This document shows positions 1 to 6,304 of a DNA stretch of 8,564 nt, in pieces. How positions within the stretch are numbered: the stretch's first letter is position 1; the number at the start of each line of letters is the position of its first letter. This DNA comes from JALYOK01 sp031419835 (GTDB lineage Bacteria; Pseudomonadota; Gammaproteobacteria; Burkholderiales; JALYOK01). Location: NCBI GenBank assembly GCA_031419835.1, contig JANOLP010000080.1:1-8564 (forward strand), in the 5' to 3' direction. The notes below the pieces were generated by a model that worked only from the letters and a program-made list of their open reading frames with translations, was not told the DNA's origin and made no database searches. Both the position numbers and the translations under genes were made by a program.

Positions 1-64
1 CGGATACGCGTTGATCCACGAAAGACTTGAGTTCTTCGGGTAGTGATATGTTCATTGTTGCCAT
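1..64 (-). CDS. ParD/CopG-like antitoxin, 5' end only (partial)
   Basis: The minus strand encodes a start followed by MNISLPEELKSFVDQRV and then runs off the window edge. The pattern of a short beta strand (MNISLP) followed by a helix (EELKSFVDQRV) is the N-terminal half of a ribbon-helix-helix DNA-binding domain as in ParD/CopG antitoxins. Such proteins neutralise a RelE/ParE-type toxin and repress their own promoter. Two in-frame ATG codons exist, at 64-62 and 55-53. The second gives the classical family N-terminus, and neither has a clear Shine-Dalgarno sequence. A promoter with an inverted repeat lies just upstream (71-98). The toxin gene, if present, lies beyond the left edge. Family assignment rests on about 20 residues, so it is probable rather than certain; a solitary RHH regulator is the alternative. 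Confidence 0.72.
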   Translation of the reverse strand, partial: MATMNISLPEELKSFVDQRVS

Positions 65-70
65 GGCCAC

Positions 71-98
71 ATTTTATCACGATGGCAAAATTTGCCAA
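71..98 (-). promoter_or_regulatory. Promoter and operator of the ParD-like antitoxin gene
   Basis: On the minus strand TTGGCA (98-93) and TAAAAT (76-71) form a near-consensus sigma-70 pair with a 16-nt spacer. The spacer is entered by a perfect inverted repeat with 7-nt arms TGGCAAA / TTTGCCA and a 1-nt centre (83-97). An RHH protein bound there would block RNA polymerase, which fits autoregulation by the antitoxin. With the -10 here, transcription would begin close to the first ATG, so the mRNA may be leaderless or start at the second ATG. This is inferred from sequence only. Confidence 0.55.
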
Positions 99-161
99 AC
101 CACAATTATCCGATCGCGAGTAATTTGTTTTTCTGATTAACGAGGCAGTGGTGGAAAGTGG

Positions 162-192
162 GTAGGTTGGTGGTGAGGCACGAACCGCAACA
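162..192 (+). repeat. Palindromic REP-type repeat, left (degenerate) copy
   Basis: This starts GTAGGTTGG and continues TGGTGAGGCACGAACCGCAACA. It is the inverse of the copy at 319-348, differing by one inserted T and one G/C change. The motif belongs to the GTAGGTTGGGGTGAGGCACGAACCCCAACA class of dispersed hairpin repeats seen between genes in many proteobacterial genomes. The substitution breaks part of its own hairpin, so this copy looks older than its partner. Confidence 0.75.
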
Positions 193-253
193 TTGCTTCT
201 TTAACAGAAACAACACATTGTTATTTGAGCATGGCTGGAAGCCTTGTCCTGCT

Positions 254-270
254 TGCCTCGTGGCGAGGCA
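254..270. repeat. Short perfect hairpin between the inverted repeats
   Basis: TGCCTCG and CGAGGCA are complementary 7-nt arms around a 3-nt loop (TGG). It sits midway inside the 162-348 element and has no T-run, so it is not a terminator. The rest of 193-318 shows no coding pattern that I trust. Confidence 0.5.
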
Positions 271-318
271 TGCCTTGAGAGGCAGTATCTGCGGGCGTCT
301 CAGGGCGTTGACCGTGAT

Positions 319-348
319 TGTTGGGGTTCGTGCCTCACCCCAACCTAC
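319..348 (-). repeat. Palindromic REP-type repeat, right (intact) copy
   Basis: Read on the minus strand this is GTAGGTTGGGG, TGAGGCACGAA, CCCCAACA. It folds on itself with 7-bp arms (GTTGGGG at 320-326 with CCCCAAC at 338-344) and an 11-nt loop. It is also inverted relative to 162-192, so the pair could delimit a roughly 187-bp MITE-like unit. No clear target-site duplication is visible at the ends. Confidence 0.75.
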
Positions 349-436
349 GAGGTAATTTCAAGAAAACGGTTTGATTTCCGTAACTTGCCCGTGTGGATTA
401 GAATAGCGTTTTGGCAATTCACGTCTGGGCAAGGCC

Positions 437-1723
437 ATGAACTCGCCGGTTCTCGATATCAAAACTTACATGCAAAGCGTCGGGCAAGAAGCCCGCGCCG
501 CTTCGCGCTTGACGGCGAAGGCGAGCACGGCGATGAAGAATCGCGCGCTGCTGGCCATGGCGACGGCGATTCGCCGTGATGCCGATAAACTCTTGGCCGC
601 AAATGAGACTGACCTGGAAGGTGCGCGGAATAAGGGCCTTGAGCCTGCCATGCTGGATCGCCTTGCTCTTGATGCCAAAGGCGTTGAGTCGATGGCGCAG
701 GGTTTGGAGCAGATTGCGTCCTTGCCCGATCCGATCGGCGAAATCACCGGCATGAGTTATCGCCCGACGGGCATTCAAGTCGGCAAGATGCGCGTGCCGC
801 TTGGCGTCGTCGGGATTATTTATGAAGCGCGGCCGAACGTGACGGCGGATGCCGCGGGGCTGTGTTTGAAATCCGGCAACGCAAGCATTTTGCGTGGCGG
901 CTCCGAGGCGCTGAATTGCAATCTTGCGATCGCGGCCTGCGTGCACGAAGGTTTGCGTGCCGTGGGTTTGCCGGAATCGGCGGTTCAGGTGATCGAAACG
1001 ACCGATCGCGCGGTGGTCGGCGAATTAGTGGCGATGAAAGACTACGTCGATGTCATCGTGCCGCGCGGCGGCAAAGGTTTGATCGAGCGCGTATCGAAAG
1101 AAGCGCGCGTGCCGGTGATTAAACATCTCGACGGCATTTGCCATACCTTCATCGATGCGAGCGCCGACATCGATAAAGCGATCAAGGTTTGCGATAACGC
1201 GAAGACCCAGCGCTACGGCACATGCAATACGATGGAGACTTTATTGGTCGCGGAAAGCATCGCTGCGCGCGTGTTGCCGCCGCTCGCCAAAATCTATTTG
1301 GATAAGTCGGTCGAGCTACGGGTATGCCTGAAGACCCGCGCCCTGCTTTCCTCTCAGGGCATCACTCAAGTGAATGATGCAACCGAAGAAGATTGGCGCA
1401 CGGAGTATCTCGCACCGATTTTGTCGATTCGTATTGTGACCGATGTCAATGCCGCAATCGAGCACATCAACCAATACGGTTCGCTGCACACCGATGCGAT
1501 CATCACAGAAAATCATACGAATGCGATGAAGTTTTTGCGCGAAGTGGATTCCAGTTCGGTGATGGTGAATGCATCGACGCGCTTTGCCGATGGTTTCGAA
1601 TATGGCCTCGGCGCGGAGATCGGCATCTCGACCGATAAGTTTCACGCGCGTGGGCCGGTTGGCTTGGAAGGTTTGACCAGCCAGAAATACATCGTGCTTG
1701 GTAACGGCGAAGTCAGAGGATAA
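437..1723 (+). CDS. proA: Glutamate-5-semialdehyde dehydrogenase (gamma-glutamyl phosphate reductase)
   Basis: ProA reduces gamma-glutamyl phosphate with NADPH to glutamate-5-semialdehyde, the second step of proline synthesis, in the cytoplasm. The 428-residue product matches the usual length of about 417. Visible family blocks are VPLGVVGIIYEARPNVTADA (about 120-139), SGNASILRGGSEA (147-159), VIVPRGGKGLI (206-216), KTQRYGTCNTMETLLV with the probable catalytic Cys263, and NASTRFADGFEYGLGAEIGIST (378-399, two short blocks joined). The ATG at 437 gives the family N-terminus; the upstream GGGCAAGG is only a weak ribosome binding site. It begins the operon here. A possible -10 (TAGAAT, 399-404) lies upstream but no good -35 pairs with it. 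Its stop is 3 nt before the next start, so hicB is co-transcribed. Confidence 0.97.
   Translation: MNSPVLDIKTYMQSVGQEARAASRLTAKASTAMKNRALLAMATAIRRDADKLLAANETDLEGARNKGLEPAMLDRLALDAKGVESMAQGLEQIASLPDPIGEITGMSYRPTGIQVGKMRVPLGVVGIIYEARPNVTADAAGLCLKSGNASILRGGSEALNCNLAIAACVHEGLRAVGLPESAVQVIETTDRAVVGELVAMKDYVDVIVPRGGKGLIERVSKEARVPVIKHLDGICHTFIDASADIDKAIKVCDNAKTQRYGTCNTMETLLVAESIAARVLPPLAKIYLDKSVELRVCLKTRALLSSQGITQVNDATEEDWRTEYLAPILSIRIVTDVNAAIEHINQYGSLHTDAIITENHTNAMKFLREVDSSSVMVNASTRFADGFEYGLGAEIGISTDKFHARGPVGLEGLTSQKYIVLGNGEVRG
1715..1720 (+). promoter_or_regulatory. Ribosome binding site of the hicB-like gene
   Basis: AGAGGA ends 6 nt before the ATG at 1727 and lies inside the last proA codons. 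It fixes the start of the small gene and indicates translation straight after ProA. Confidence 0.65.
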
Positions 1724-1726
1724 CTT

Positions 1727-1957
1727 ATGTCAGATTTAACGTATCGAATTATCTTGCGGCCGGAACCCGAAGGCGGGTATACCGTAACAGTGTCGGCACT
1801 ACCCGGTTGCGTGACCTATGGCAGCACGCTTGAAGAAGCGAACGCCATGGCGGGCGATGCGGTTCGTGCTTATTTGGAAAGCATGCGCAAGCATGCCGAG
1901 CCGGTGATTGACGATAGCGGCACGTTTGAGAGCCAGCTCCTAGTTGAGTATGCCTGA
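1727..1957 (+). CDS. HicB-family antitoxin-like protein, apparently without HicA
   Basis: The 76-residue product begins SDLTYRIILRPEPEGGYTV, followed by SALPGCVTYGSTLEEA and a helix AMAGDAVRAYLESM. This is the partial RNase-H-like fold of HicB antitoxins: a beta hairpin, the conserved (L)PGC loop and the helix after LEEA. HicB proteins bind and inhibit the mRNA-cleaving toxin HicA. The C-terminus stops after one more strand (QLLVEYA) with no RHH or HTH domain, which is the short form. No HicA-like frame occurs on either side: proA is 3 nt upstream and the next 165 nt hold a repeat and then nadD. It may therefore be an orphan antitoxin kept by the operon, or may act with a toxin elsewhere. Family call firm; function as an antitoxin inferred. 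Confidence 0.85.
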   Translation: MSDLTYRIILRPEPEGGYTVTVSALPGCVTYGSTLEEANAMAGDAVRAYLESMRKHAEPVIDDSGTFESQLLVEYA

Positions 1958-1987
1958 ACACCGGCCCGCGCCTCGAAAACCGACCGC

Positions 1988-2068
1988 CCCTCACCCTGCA
2001 CCCTCTCCCCAAATGGGAGAGGGGATTCGACTCCCTCGCCCGTGCGCGGGAGAGGGTTGGGGTGAGGG
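1988..2068. repeat. Compound palindromic repeat (two hairpins inside an outer pair)
   Basis: Left arm 1988-2009 reads CCCTCACCC, TGCA, CCCTCTCCC. Right arm 2048-2068 is its inverse with CAA in place of TGCA. Inside, CCCTCTCCC (2001-2009) pairs with GGGAGAGGG (2015-2023) around a 5-nt loop, and CCCTCGCCCG (2033-2042) pairs with CGGGAGAGGG (2047-2056) with one mismatch. The whole can fold as a cloverleaf-like structure. This CCCTCACCCCAACCCTCTCCC class is a dispersed bacterial repeat. It lies between the hicB stop and the nadD start and could act on mRNA stability or processing within the operon. There is no T-run, so not a standard terminator. Confidence 0.8.
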
Positions 2069-2122
2069 CGGGCCTCGAATTGATACAAGAGTTCTAGAAA
2101 TCGCCGGAGTAACACGCGAAGA

Positions 2123-2803
2123 GTGGGTAGCCTGAGTCAGTCCATCGGCGTCCTCGGCGGCAGTTTCGATCCCGTTCATTTTGGCCATTTGCGTTTGGCG
2201 CAGGAAGCGCGGGATTTTTTGAATCTGAGCGAGGTTCGTTTTATTCCCGCCGGTCATCCGCCGCATCGCGGGCCGGCGAAAGTTTCCGATGTTCATCGCA
2301 TTGCGATGTTGGAAATTGCCACAAAAAACAATCCGAGCTTTCGCGTTGATCCGCGCGAGTTAGGCCAACTCGAGCCGACTTACACAATCGATACGCTGCA
2401 ATCCATTCGCAAAGAAATCGGCGATCAAATCCCGCTCGTACTCTTCATCGGCGCCGACCAATTTTTGTTGATGCACACCTGGAAGCGCTGGCAAGAATTG
2501 ACGGACATTGCCCATCTGCTCGTCGCAATGCGGCCGAACACCGAGCCATTTTCACCGGGCAATCTCATGCCGGAAGTTCGCACGTGGTATCAAACCCATC
2601 AAAGCGATGATCCTGGCGCCGCGAAACAAAAGCCCGCAGGCAATATTTTTCTGCTCGGACTCACGCCGCTGGCGATTTCCAGCACGGCGATCCGTGCAAC
2701 AATCGCGGCGGGGCAGTCGCCGCGCTATTTGCTTCCGGACTGCGTGCTCGATTATATTCATACCCACAATCTCTATACCGAAGAAGGAAACATTCACCAT
2801 TGA
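2123..2803 (+). CDS. nadD: Nicotinate-nucleotide adenylyltransferase
   Basis: NadD joins ATP and nicotinate mononucleotide to make nicotinate adenine dinucleotide, the penultimate step of NAD synthesis. The 226-residue product shows the nucleotidyltransferase signature GGSFDPVHFGH (12-22), IPAGHPPHR (41-49), FIGADQF (108-114), the Trp pair WKRW (120-123) and the C-terminal ISSTAIR motif (185-191), ending with the usual YIHTHNLY. The start is a GTG, placed about 10 residues before the first motif as in the family. A GGAG 13 nt upstream is a rather distant ribosome binding site. It follows the repeat element and overlaps rsfS by 4 nt at its stop. Residues 138-172 form a somewhat longer insert than in short homologues. 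Confidence 0.96.
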   Translation: MGSLSQSIGVLGGSFDPVHFGHLRLAQEARDFLNLSEVRFIPAGHPPHRGPAKVSDVHRIAMLEIATKNNPSFRVDPRELGQLEPTYTIDTLQSIRKEIGDQIPLVLFIGADQFLLMHTWKRWQELTDIAHLLVAMRPNTEPFSPGNLMPEVRTWYQTHQSDDPGAAKQKPAGNIFLLGLTPLAISSTAIRATIAAGQSPRYLLPDCVLDYIHTHNLYTEEGNIHH

Positions 2804-3174
2804 TTAGAATAGCCACTTTGCGAAACGCCGTTGTCGAAGCGCTCGAGGAAAAGAAAGCGAAAGATATCCTCGCGCTGGACGTCCGAAATATCACATCATT
2901 ATTCGACTATGTCGTGATCGCCAGCGGCGATTCAAACCGCCAGACCAAGGCGCTTGCGCGCAACGTTCAGGATCGGTTGAAGGAGTTGGGCGCTCACGTT
3001 TACGGTGTCGAAGGTGAGCAGACCGGCGAATGGGTGCTGGTTGATTTCGGCGATATTGTCGTGCACGTGATGCAGCCGACCGTCAGAGCGTATTACAATC
3101 TCGAAGAACTATGGGCGAGCGCGAAGAAAGCGCCGAAGCCGCGCAAGAAAAAGGCTGACGCTGCAGCGAAGTAG
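2800..3174 (+). CDS. rsfS: Ribosome silencing factor (RsfS/YbeB/Iojap family)
   Basis: RsfS binds ribosomal protein L14 on the 50S subunit and blocks joining with 30S, lowering translation when nutrients are scarce. The product of 124 residues contains the family blocks KAKDILALDVRNITSLFDYV (19-38), IASGDSNRQTKALA (40-53), GVEGEQTGEWVLVDFGDIVV (69-88) and HVMQPTVRAYYNLEELW (89-105). A Lys/Ala-rich tail (about 108-124) extends beyond the core and is probably disordered. The start is TTG at 2800, overlapping the nadD stop as TTGA, with AAGGA 12 nt upstream; this suggests translational coupling. Its partner RlmH follows after 2 nt, the standard arrangement. Confidence 0.95.
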   Translation: MIRIATLRNAVVEALEEKKAKDILALDVRNITSLFDYVVIASGDSNRQTKALARNVQDRLKELGAHVYGVEGEQTGEWVLVDFGDIVVHVMQPTVRAYYNLEELWASAKKAPKPRKKKADAAAK

Positions 3175-3176
3175 AA

Positions 3177-3647
3177 ATGAAAATTGCGATTGTCGCAGTC
3201 GGCAATCGGATGCCGAGTTGGGTGGATGAAGGCTTTCGCGAATACGCAAAGCGCATGCCGACAGAAGCGCAAGTTGAACTGGTCGAGATAAAACCGGAAA
3301 AGCGCAGTAAGGGTGAAGCGGCGGACGGCATCTTGGCGGTGGAAGCAAAACGCATCGATGCACAGTTAAGAAAACATCGGCCAATAATTGTGTTGGATGA
3401 GCGCGGCGAGTTATGGGATACAAAACGTATCGCAACTTTTTTGCAGGATGCGATGGCGAATGCAATGAATCCGGTTTTTGTGATCGGTAGCGCCGATGGG
3501 CTTGACGACAGTATTAAGCAACAGGCGTCCCATCGAGTCGCGCTGTCAAAAATGACCCTGCCCCATGGTTTGGTGCGGGTCATGTTGGCGGAACAGCTTT
3601 ATCGTGGATGGTCGATTTTGCAAGGCCATCCGTATCATCGAGTGTAA
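3177..3647 (+). CDS. rlmH: 23S rRNA (pseudouridine1915-N3)-methyltransferase
   Basis: RlmH, a small SPOUT-class enzyme, methylates pseudouridine 1915 in helix 69 of 23S rRNA in assembled 70S ribosomes, using S-adenosylmethionine. The 156-residue length equals that of the E. coli protein (155). Seen are IIVLDERGELWDT (70-82), the SAM-binding trefoil-knot segment FVIGSADGLD (101-110), LSKMTLPHGLVRVMLAEQLY (123-142) and the C-terminal GHPYHRV that contacts the substrate. The usual GGxxG is GSADG here, a mild variant. The ATG begins 2 nt after the rsfS stop; GAAG in the last rsfS codons is a modest ribosome binding site. Confidence 0.97.
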   Translation: MKIAIVAVGNRMPSWVDEGFREYAKRMPTEAQVELVEIKPEKRSKGEAADGILAVEAKRIDAQLRKHRPIIVLDERGELWDTKRIATFLQDAMANAMNPVFVIGSADGLDDSIKQQASHRVALSKMTLPHGLVRVMLAEQLYRGWSILQGHPYHRV

Positions 3648-3665
3648 TGACGTTGAATTGAGAAC

Positions 3666-4286
3666 ATGAACGCTCTGGAAAATAGAATTTACTTGGCGTC
3701 CCGCAGCCCGCGGCGGCGCGAATTACTGAAGCAAATCGGTATTAATTTTGAAGTGTTGATCATGCGGAGCTTTCCGACCGTGCGCGCCGATGTCGATGAA
3801 ACGCCACGTCCCGGCGAACCCCCCGGCGATTACGTTACGCGCATCGCATCCAATAAGGCAATGACCGGTTGGACGCGCGCGCTGGAGCGCCGCTTGCCGC
3901 GCTTGCCGGTGTTGGGCGCCGACACAACGGTAACGCTAGATGGCGAAATTATCGGCAAGCCCGCGAATACAGAAGACGCTGCGAAAATCTTGCGCAAATT
4001 ATCAGGGCGCGAGCACGAGGTGTTTAGCGCTGTCGCTGTCGCGATGAACGACAACGTGACCAGCAAACTATCTTCCTCGCGGGTACGCTTTGCTGAATTG
4101 AGCGATCTGCTAATTCAAGATTATGTCGACACCGGCGAGCCAATGGATAAAGCCGGCGCCTACGGCGTGCAAGGTAAGGCCGCGGCATTCATCGCAGAAA
4201 TCAACGGCAGCTATTCCGGCATCATGGGTCTGCCGTTGTTCGAGACGGCCCAGCTATTGAAGCTAGTCGGGTTTCCGATCCTTTAA
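3666..4286 (+). CDS. maf: Maf-family nucleoside triphosphate pyrophosphatase (dTTP/UTP type)
   Basis: Maf proteins hydrolyse non-canonical or excess NTPs to the monophosphate plus pyrophosphate and have been linked to division arrest. The 206-residue product has the N-terminal loop YLASRSPRRRELL (9-21), the metal-binding Glu of the DVDE segment (about 42-45), GADT (84-87), IGKP (96-99), the LSGREHEV block (112-119), DKAGAYGVQG (161-170) and GSYSGIMGLPLFET (181-194). The YGVQGKAAAFI segment fits the dTTP/UTP (YhdE-like) subfamily better than the 7-methyl-GTP one. The start is an ATG 18 nt after rlmH. The rng start follows 9 nt after the stop, the usual maf-rng pairing. Confidence 0.95.
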   Translation: MNALENRIYLASRSPRRRELLKQIGINFEVLIMRSFPTVRADVDETPRPGEPPGDYVTRIASNKAMTGWTRALERRLPRLPVLGADTTVTLDGEIIGKPANTEDAAKILRKLSGREHEVFSAVAVAMNDNVTSKLSSSRVRFAELSDLLIQDYVDTGEPMDKAGAYGVQGKAAAFIAEINGSYSGIMGLPLFETAQLLKLVGFPIL

Positions 4287-4295
4287 CGGGCGCCT

Positions 4296-5750
4296 GTGAA
4301 CGAACAAATTCTCGTCAACGTTACACCGCAAGAAACCCGCGTCGCGATCACCGAGCAGGGCGTGGTGCAAGAGTTGCACGTCGAGCGGCGATCGGCGCGC
4401 GGCTTGGTCGGTAACATTTATTTAGGCACCGTCGCGCGCGTGCTGCCGGGTATGCAATCGGCATTCATCGATATCGGTCTTGAGCGTGCGGCATTTTTGC
4501 ACATCGCCGACATTTGGAGTGCGCGTGAAAAAGGCGATAACGGCACGCCGATCGAGCGAATCTTGAGCGATGGCCAAACCGTTCTGGTGCAAGTCATCAA
4601 AGATCCCATCGGCAGCAAAGGCGCGCGGCTGTCGACGCAAATCAGCATAGCCGGCCGATTGTTGGTTTATTTGCCGCAAGAAGCGCACATCGGTATTTCG
4701 CAGCGCATCGAAGACGAAGGCGAGCGCGCGCTGCTCAAAGAGAAATTGCAACAACTGCTGCCAAAAAATGAAGAAGGCGGCTTTATCATTCGTACCGTCG
4801 CGGAATTCGCCAGCGACAAAGAATTAAATGACGACATCGAATATCTCACGCGCTTGTGGACACGCATCAAGGACGCGGCAAAAACGGCGCCGCCGAGCAC
4901 GCTGATTCATCAAGATTTGAGTTTGGCGCTGCGCGTGGTGCGCGATTTCGTTAACGAAAAAACCGAACGTATTTTGGTCGATTCGCGCGAGACGTTTCAA
5001 GTGATGCGCGATTTCGCCGAGAGTTATACCCATAGCGCCGTGCCGGTGCTTGAACCCTATACCGGCGAGCGGCCGTTGTTCGATTTATTCGGTGTGGAGG
5101 ATGAAATCGAGCGGGCGTTGGCGCGCCGCGTCGATTTGAAATCCGGCGGATATTTGATTATCGATCAAACTGAGGCGCTGACGACCGTCGATGTAAACAC
5201 CGGCGGTTTTGTCGGCGGGCGCAGCTTCGACGATACGATTTTCAAAACCAATTTGGAGGCCGCGCAAGTGATCGCGCGGCAACTACGCTTGCGCAATTTG
5301 GGCGGCATTATCATCGCCGATTTCATCGACATGGATAATGACGATCACAAAGAAAGCGTGCTCGCGGAGCTGAAGAAAAATATTTCGCGCGACCGAACAC
5401 GCTTGACGTTGAATGGTTTCACCGCGCTTGGGTTGGTGGAAATGACGCGTAAGCGCACGCGCGAAAGTTTGGCCCATGTGTTGTGCGAGCCGTGTCCGAT
5501 TTGCCAAGGGCGCGGCGAAGTGAAAACCGCGCAGACCGTGTGCTACGAAATTTTGCGCGAGATTTTGCGCTCGGCACGGCAATTCGATGCGAAAGAATAT
5601 CGCATCCTCGCCTCACAACAAGTGATCGATCTCTTTCTAGATGAGGAATCGCAAAGCATGGCGCAGTTGGGCGACTTTATCGGCAAGCCGATTTCGCTGC
5701 AGGTCGAAACGCAATACGCGCAAGAAATTTACGATGTGGTGTTGATGTAA
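4296..5750 (+). CDS. rng: Ribonuclease G
   Basis: RNase G is a single-strand endoribonuclease that trims the 5' end of 16S rRNA and cuts some mRNAs, acting in the cytoplasm. At 484 residues it has the RNase G length (489 in E. coli) and lacks the long C-terminal scaffold of RNase E. In order: N-terminal fold with VGNIYLGTVARVLPGMQSAF leading into the S1 domain (about 38-125), a 5'-sensor/RNase H-like region, the metal-binding Asp299 in TTVDVNTGG and Asp342/345 in IIIADFIDMD, and the zinc-link CPIC (400-403) that joins dimers. It starts with GTG; ACGGG 8 nt or more upstream is a weak ribosome binding site. It ends the operon. No T-run terminator is seen directly after it. Confidence 0.97.
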   Translation: MNEQILVNVTPQETRVAITEQGVVQELHVERRSARGLVGNIYLGTVARVLPGMQSAFIDIGLERAAFLHIADIWSAREKGDNGTPIERILSDGQTVLVQVIKDPIGSKGARLSTQISIAGRLLVYLPQEAHIGISQRIEDEGERALLKEKLQQLLPKNEEGGFIIRTVAEFASDKELNDDIEYLTRLWTRIKDAAKTAPPSTLIHQDLSLALRVVRDFVNEKTERILVDSRETFQVMRDFAESYTHSAVPVLEPYTGERPLFDLFGVEDEIERALARRVDLKSGGYLIIDQTEALTTVDVNTGGFVGGRSFDDTIFKTNLEAAQVIARQLRLRNLGGIIIADFIDMDNDDHKESVLAELKKNISRDRTRLTLNGFTALGLVEMTRKRTRESLAHVLCEPCPICQGRGEVKTAQTVCYEILREILRSARQFDAKEYRILASQQVIDLFLDEESQSMAQLGDFIGKPISLQVETQYAQEIYDVVLM

Positions 5751-5800
5751 GGAAATAACGACAGGCCGGAGAGGCGCATCCAGAGCCAATCTTCAAGCAC

Positions 5801-5841
5801 TATAAAACTCGGCCGACACCGGCTGGGTGGCGTCGACCGAG
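5801..5841 (-). terminator. Rho-independent terminator of the 52-residue secreted-protein gene
   Basis: On the minus strand the arm at 5841-5829 (CTCGGTCGACGCC) pairs with 5820-5808 (GGTGTCGGCCGAG). That gives 13 pairs including two G-U wobbles, with an 8-nt loop, directly followed by TTTTATA. It starts 13 nt after the stop codon. In the + direction no T-run follows, so it does not serve rng as a standard terminator. Confidence 0.75.
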
Positions 5842-5853
5842 GGCACAACAGGA

Positions 5854-6012
5854 TTATTTCTTCAATTCAGCGATGCATGCCTTGATTTTGACGTCGTCGC
5901 CTTCGAAAGCCTTTTTGCAATCTTCCGGTGTAGCGGGCGGATCGGCAGCGAATACAGGCATCGTAAATGCGGCAAACATCGAAATTAAAGCTACGGTTGC
6001 TAGTTTTTTCAT
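5854..6012 (-). CDS. Small secreted protein of unknown function, 52 residues
   Basis: This frame encodes MKKLATVALISMFAAF, then TMPVFAADPP and a tail that includes DCKKAFEGDD and IKACIAELKK. The first 22-23 residues form a textbook Sec signal peptide: KK charge, hydrophobic core, VFA-A cleavage site. The mature part would be only about 30 residues, acidic/lysine-rich, with two cysteines 14 apart that could form a disulphide in the periplasm. A strong ribosome binding site (GGAAGGA) and a terminator frame it, which together support a real gene despite its size. It is convergent with rng. I do not recognise the family. An amphipathic helical peptide or a metal-stress-type periplasmic protein are guesses only. 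Confidence 0.82.
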   Translation of the reverse strand: MKKLATVALISMFAAFTMPVFAADPPATPEDCKKAFEGDDVKIKACIAELKK

Positions 6013-6020
6013 AGCGGTAA

Positions 6021-6027
6021 TCCTTCC
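6021..6027 (-). promoter_or_regulatory. Strong ribosome binding site of the 52-residue gene
   Basis: GGAAGGA on the minus strand ends 8 nt before the ATG at 6012 and fixes the start of the small gene. Farther up the leader, CTGGC/GCCAG (6045-6049 with 6056-6060) can form a short stem. Confidence 0.75.
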
Positions 6028-6099
6028 AAGAGTTAAATAATTGCCTGGCGCTAAGGCCAGTGAGCGTTACCATGCACAGAGCGTGCCAGCTATCGGAGT

Positions 6100-6118
6100 G
6101 CTATTGATAAACAATAGC
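6100..6118. repeat. Inverted repeat upstream of the small secreted-protein gene
   Basis: GCTATTG and CAATAGC are perfect 7-nt arms around a 5-nt ATAAA centre, about 90 nt before the small gene's start. There is no T-run. It is a candidate regulator binding site; no bound protein can be named. I could not assign a convincing -35/-10 pair near it. Confidence 0.4.
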
Positions 6119-6200
6119 TTGGAGAATAAAACGAAATTTATTGCTTAAGTATTCGCGCGTTTTGCAAGTGTAAAAGCGTCTGCATTTGCCGACACTTTTC

Positions 6201-6218
6201 AGTTAGATGACGCTAACT
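6201..6218. repeat. Short hairpin downstream of the protease gene
   Basis: AGTTAG and CTAACT pair as 6-nt arms around a 6-nt loop. It lies about 90 nt past the protease stop. On the minus strand it is followed by GAAAAG rather than a T-run, so I do not call it a terminator. The rest of 6119-6304 shows no gene. Confidence 0.3.
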
Positions 6219-6304
6219 ATTTGAAAAATGGGAGCAAGATCTGTCGCCGATTAGGGACACATTTTGTGGTTTGGCTGGAATGAAACGCTTTGCCGGATCG
6301 AGAT

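Noticed and set aside
385..404. A proA promoter with -10 TAGAAT
   Set aside because: No acceptable -35 lies at 16-18 nt (nearest hexamers match poorly), so it is mentioned only under proA.
158..579. Two overlapping + strand frames of 65 and 111 residues upstream of and into proA
   Set aside because: The first is read from the palindromic repeats and the second runs into proA in another frame. Their composition is Arg/Cys-rich with no recognisable motif.
1944..2135. A 63-residue frame between hicB and nadD ending EIAGVTREEWVA
   Set aside because: Most of it is translated from the compound repeat (Pro/Gly/Glu-rich). The last residues look protein-like and could be a remnant of an older gene, but there is no start or family support.
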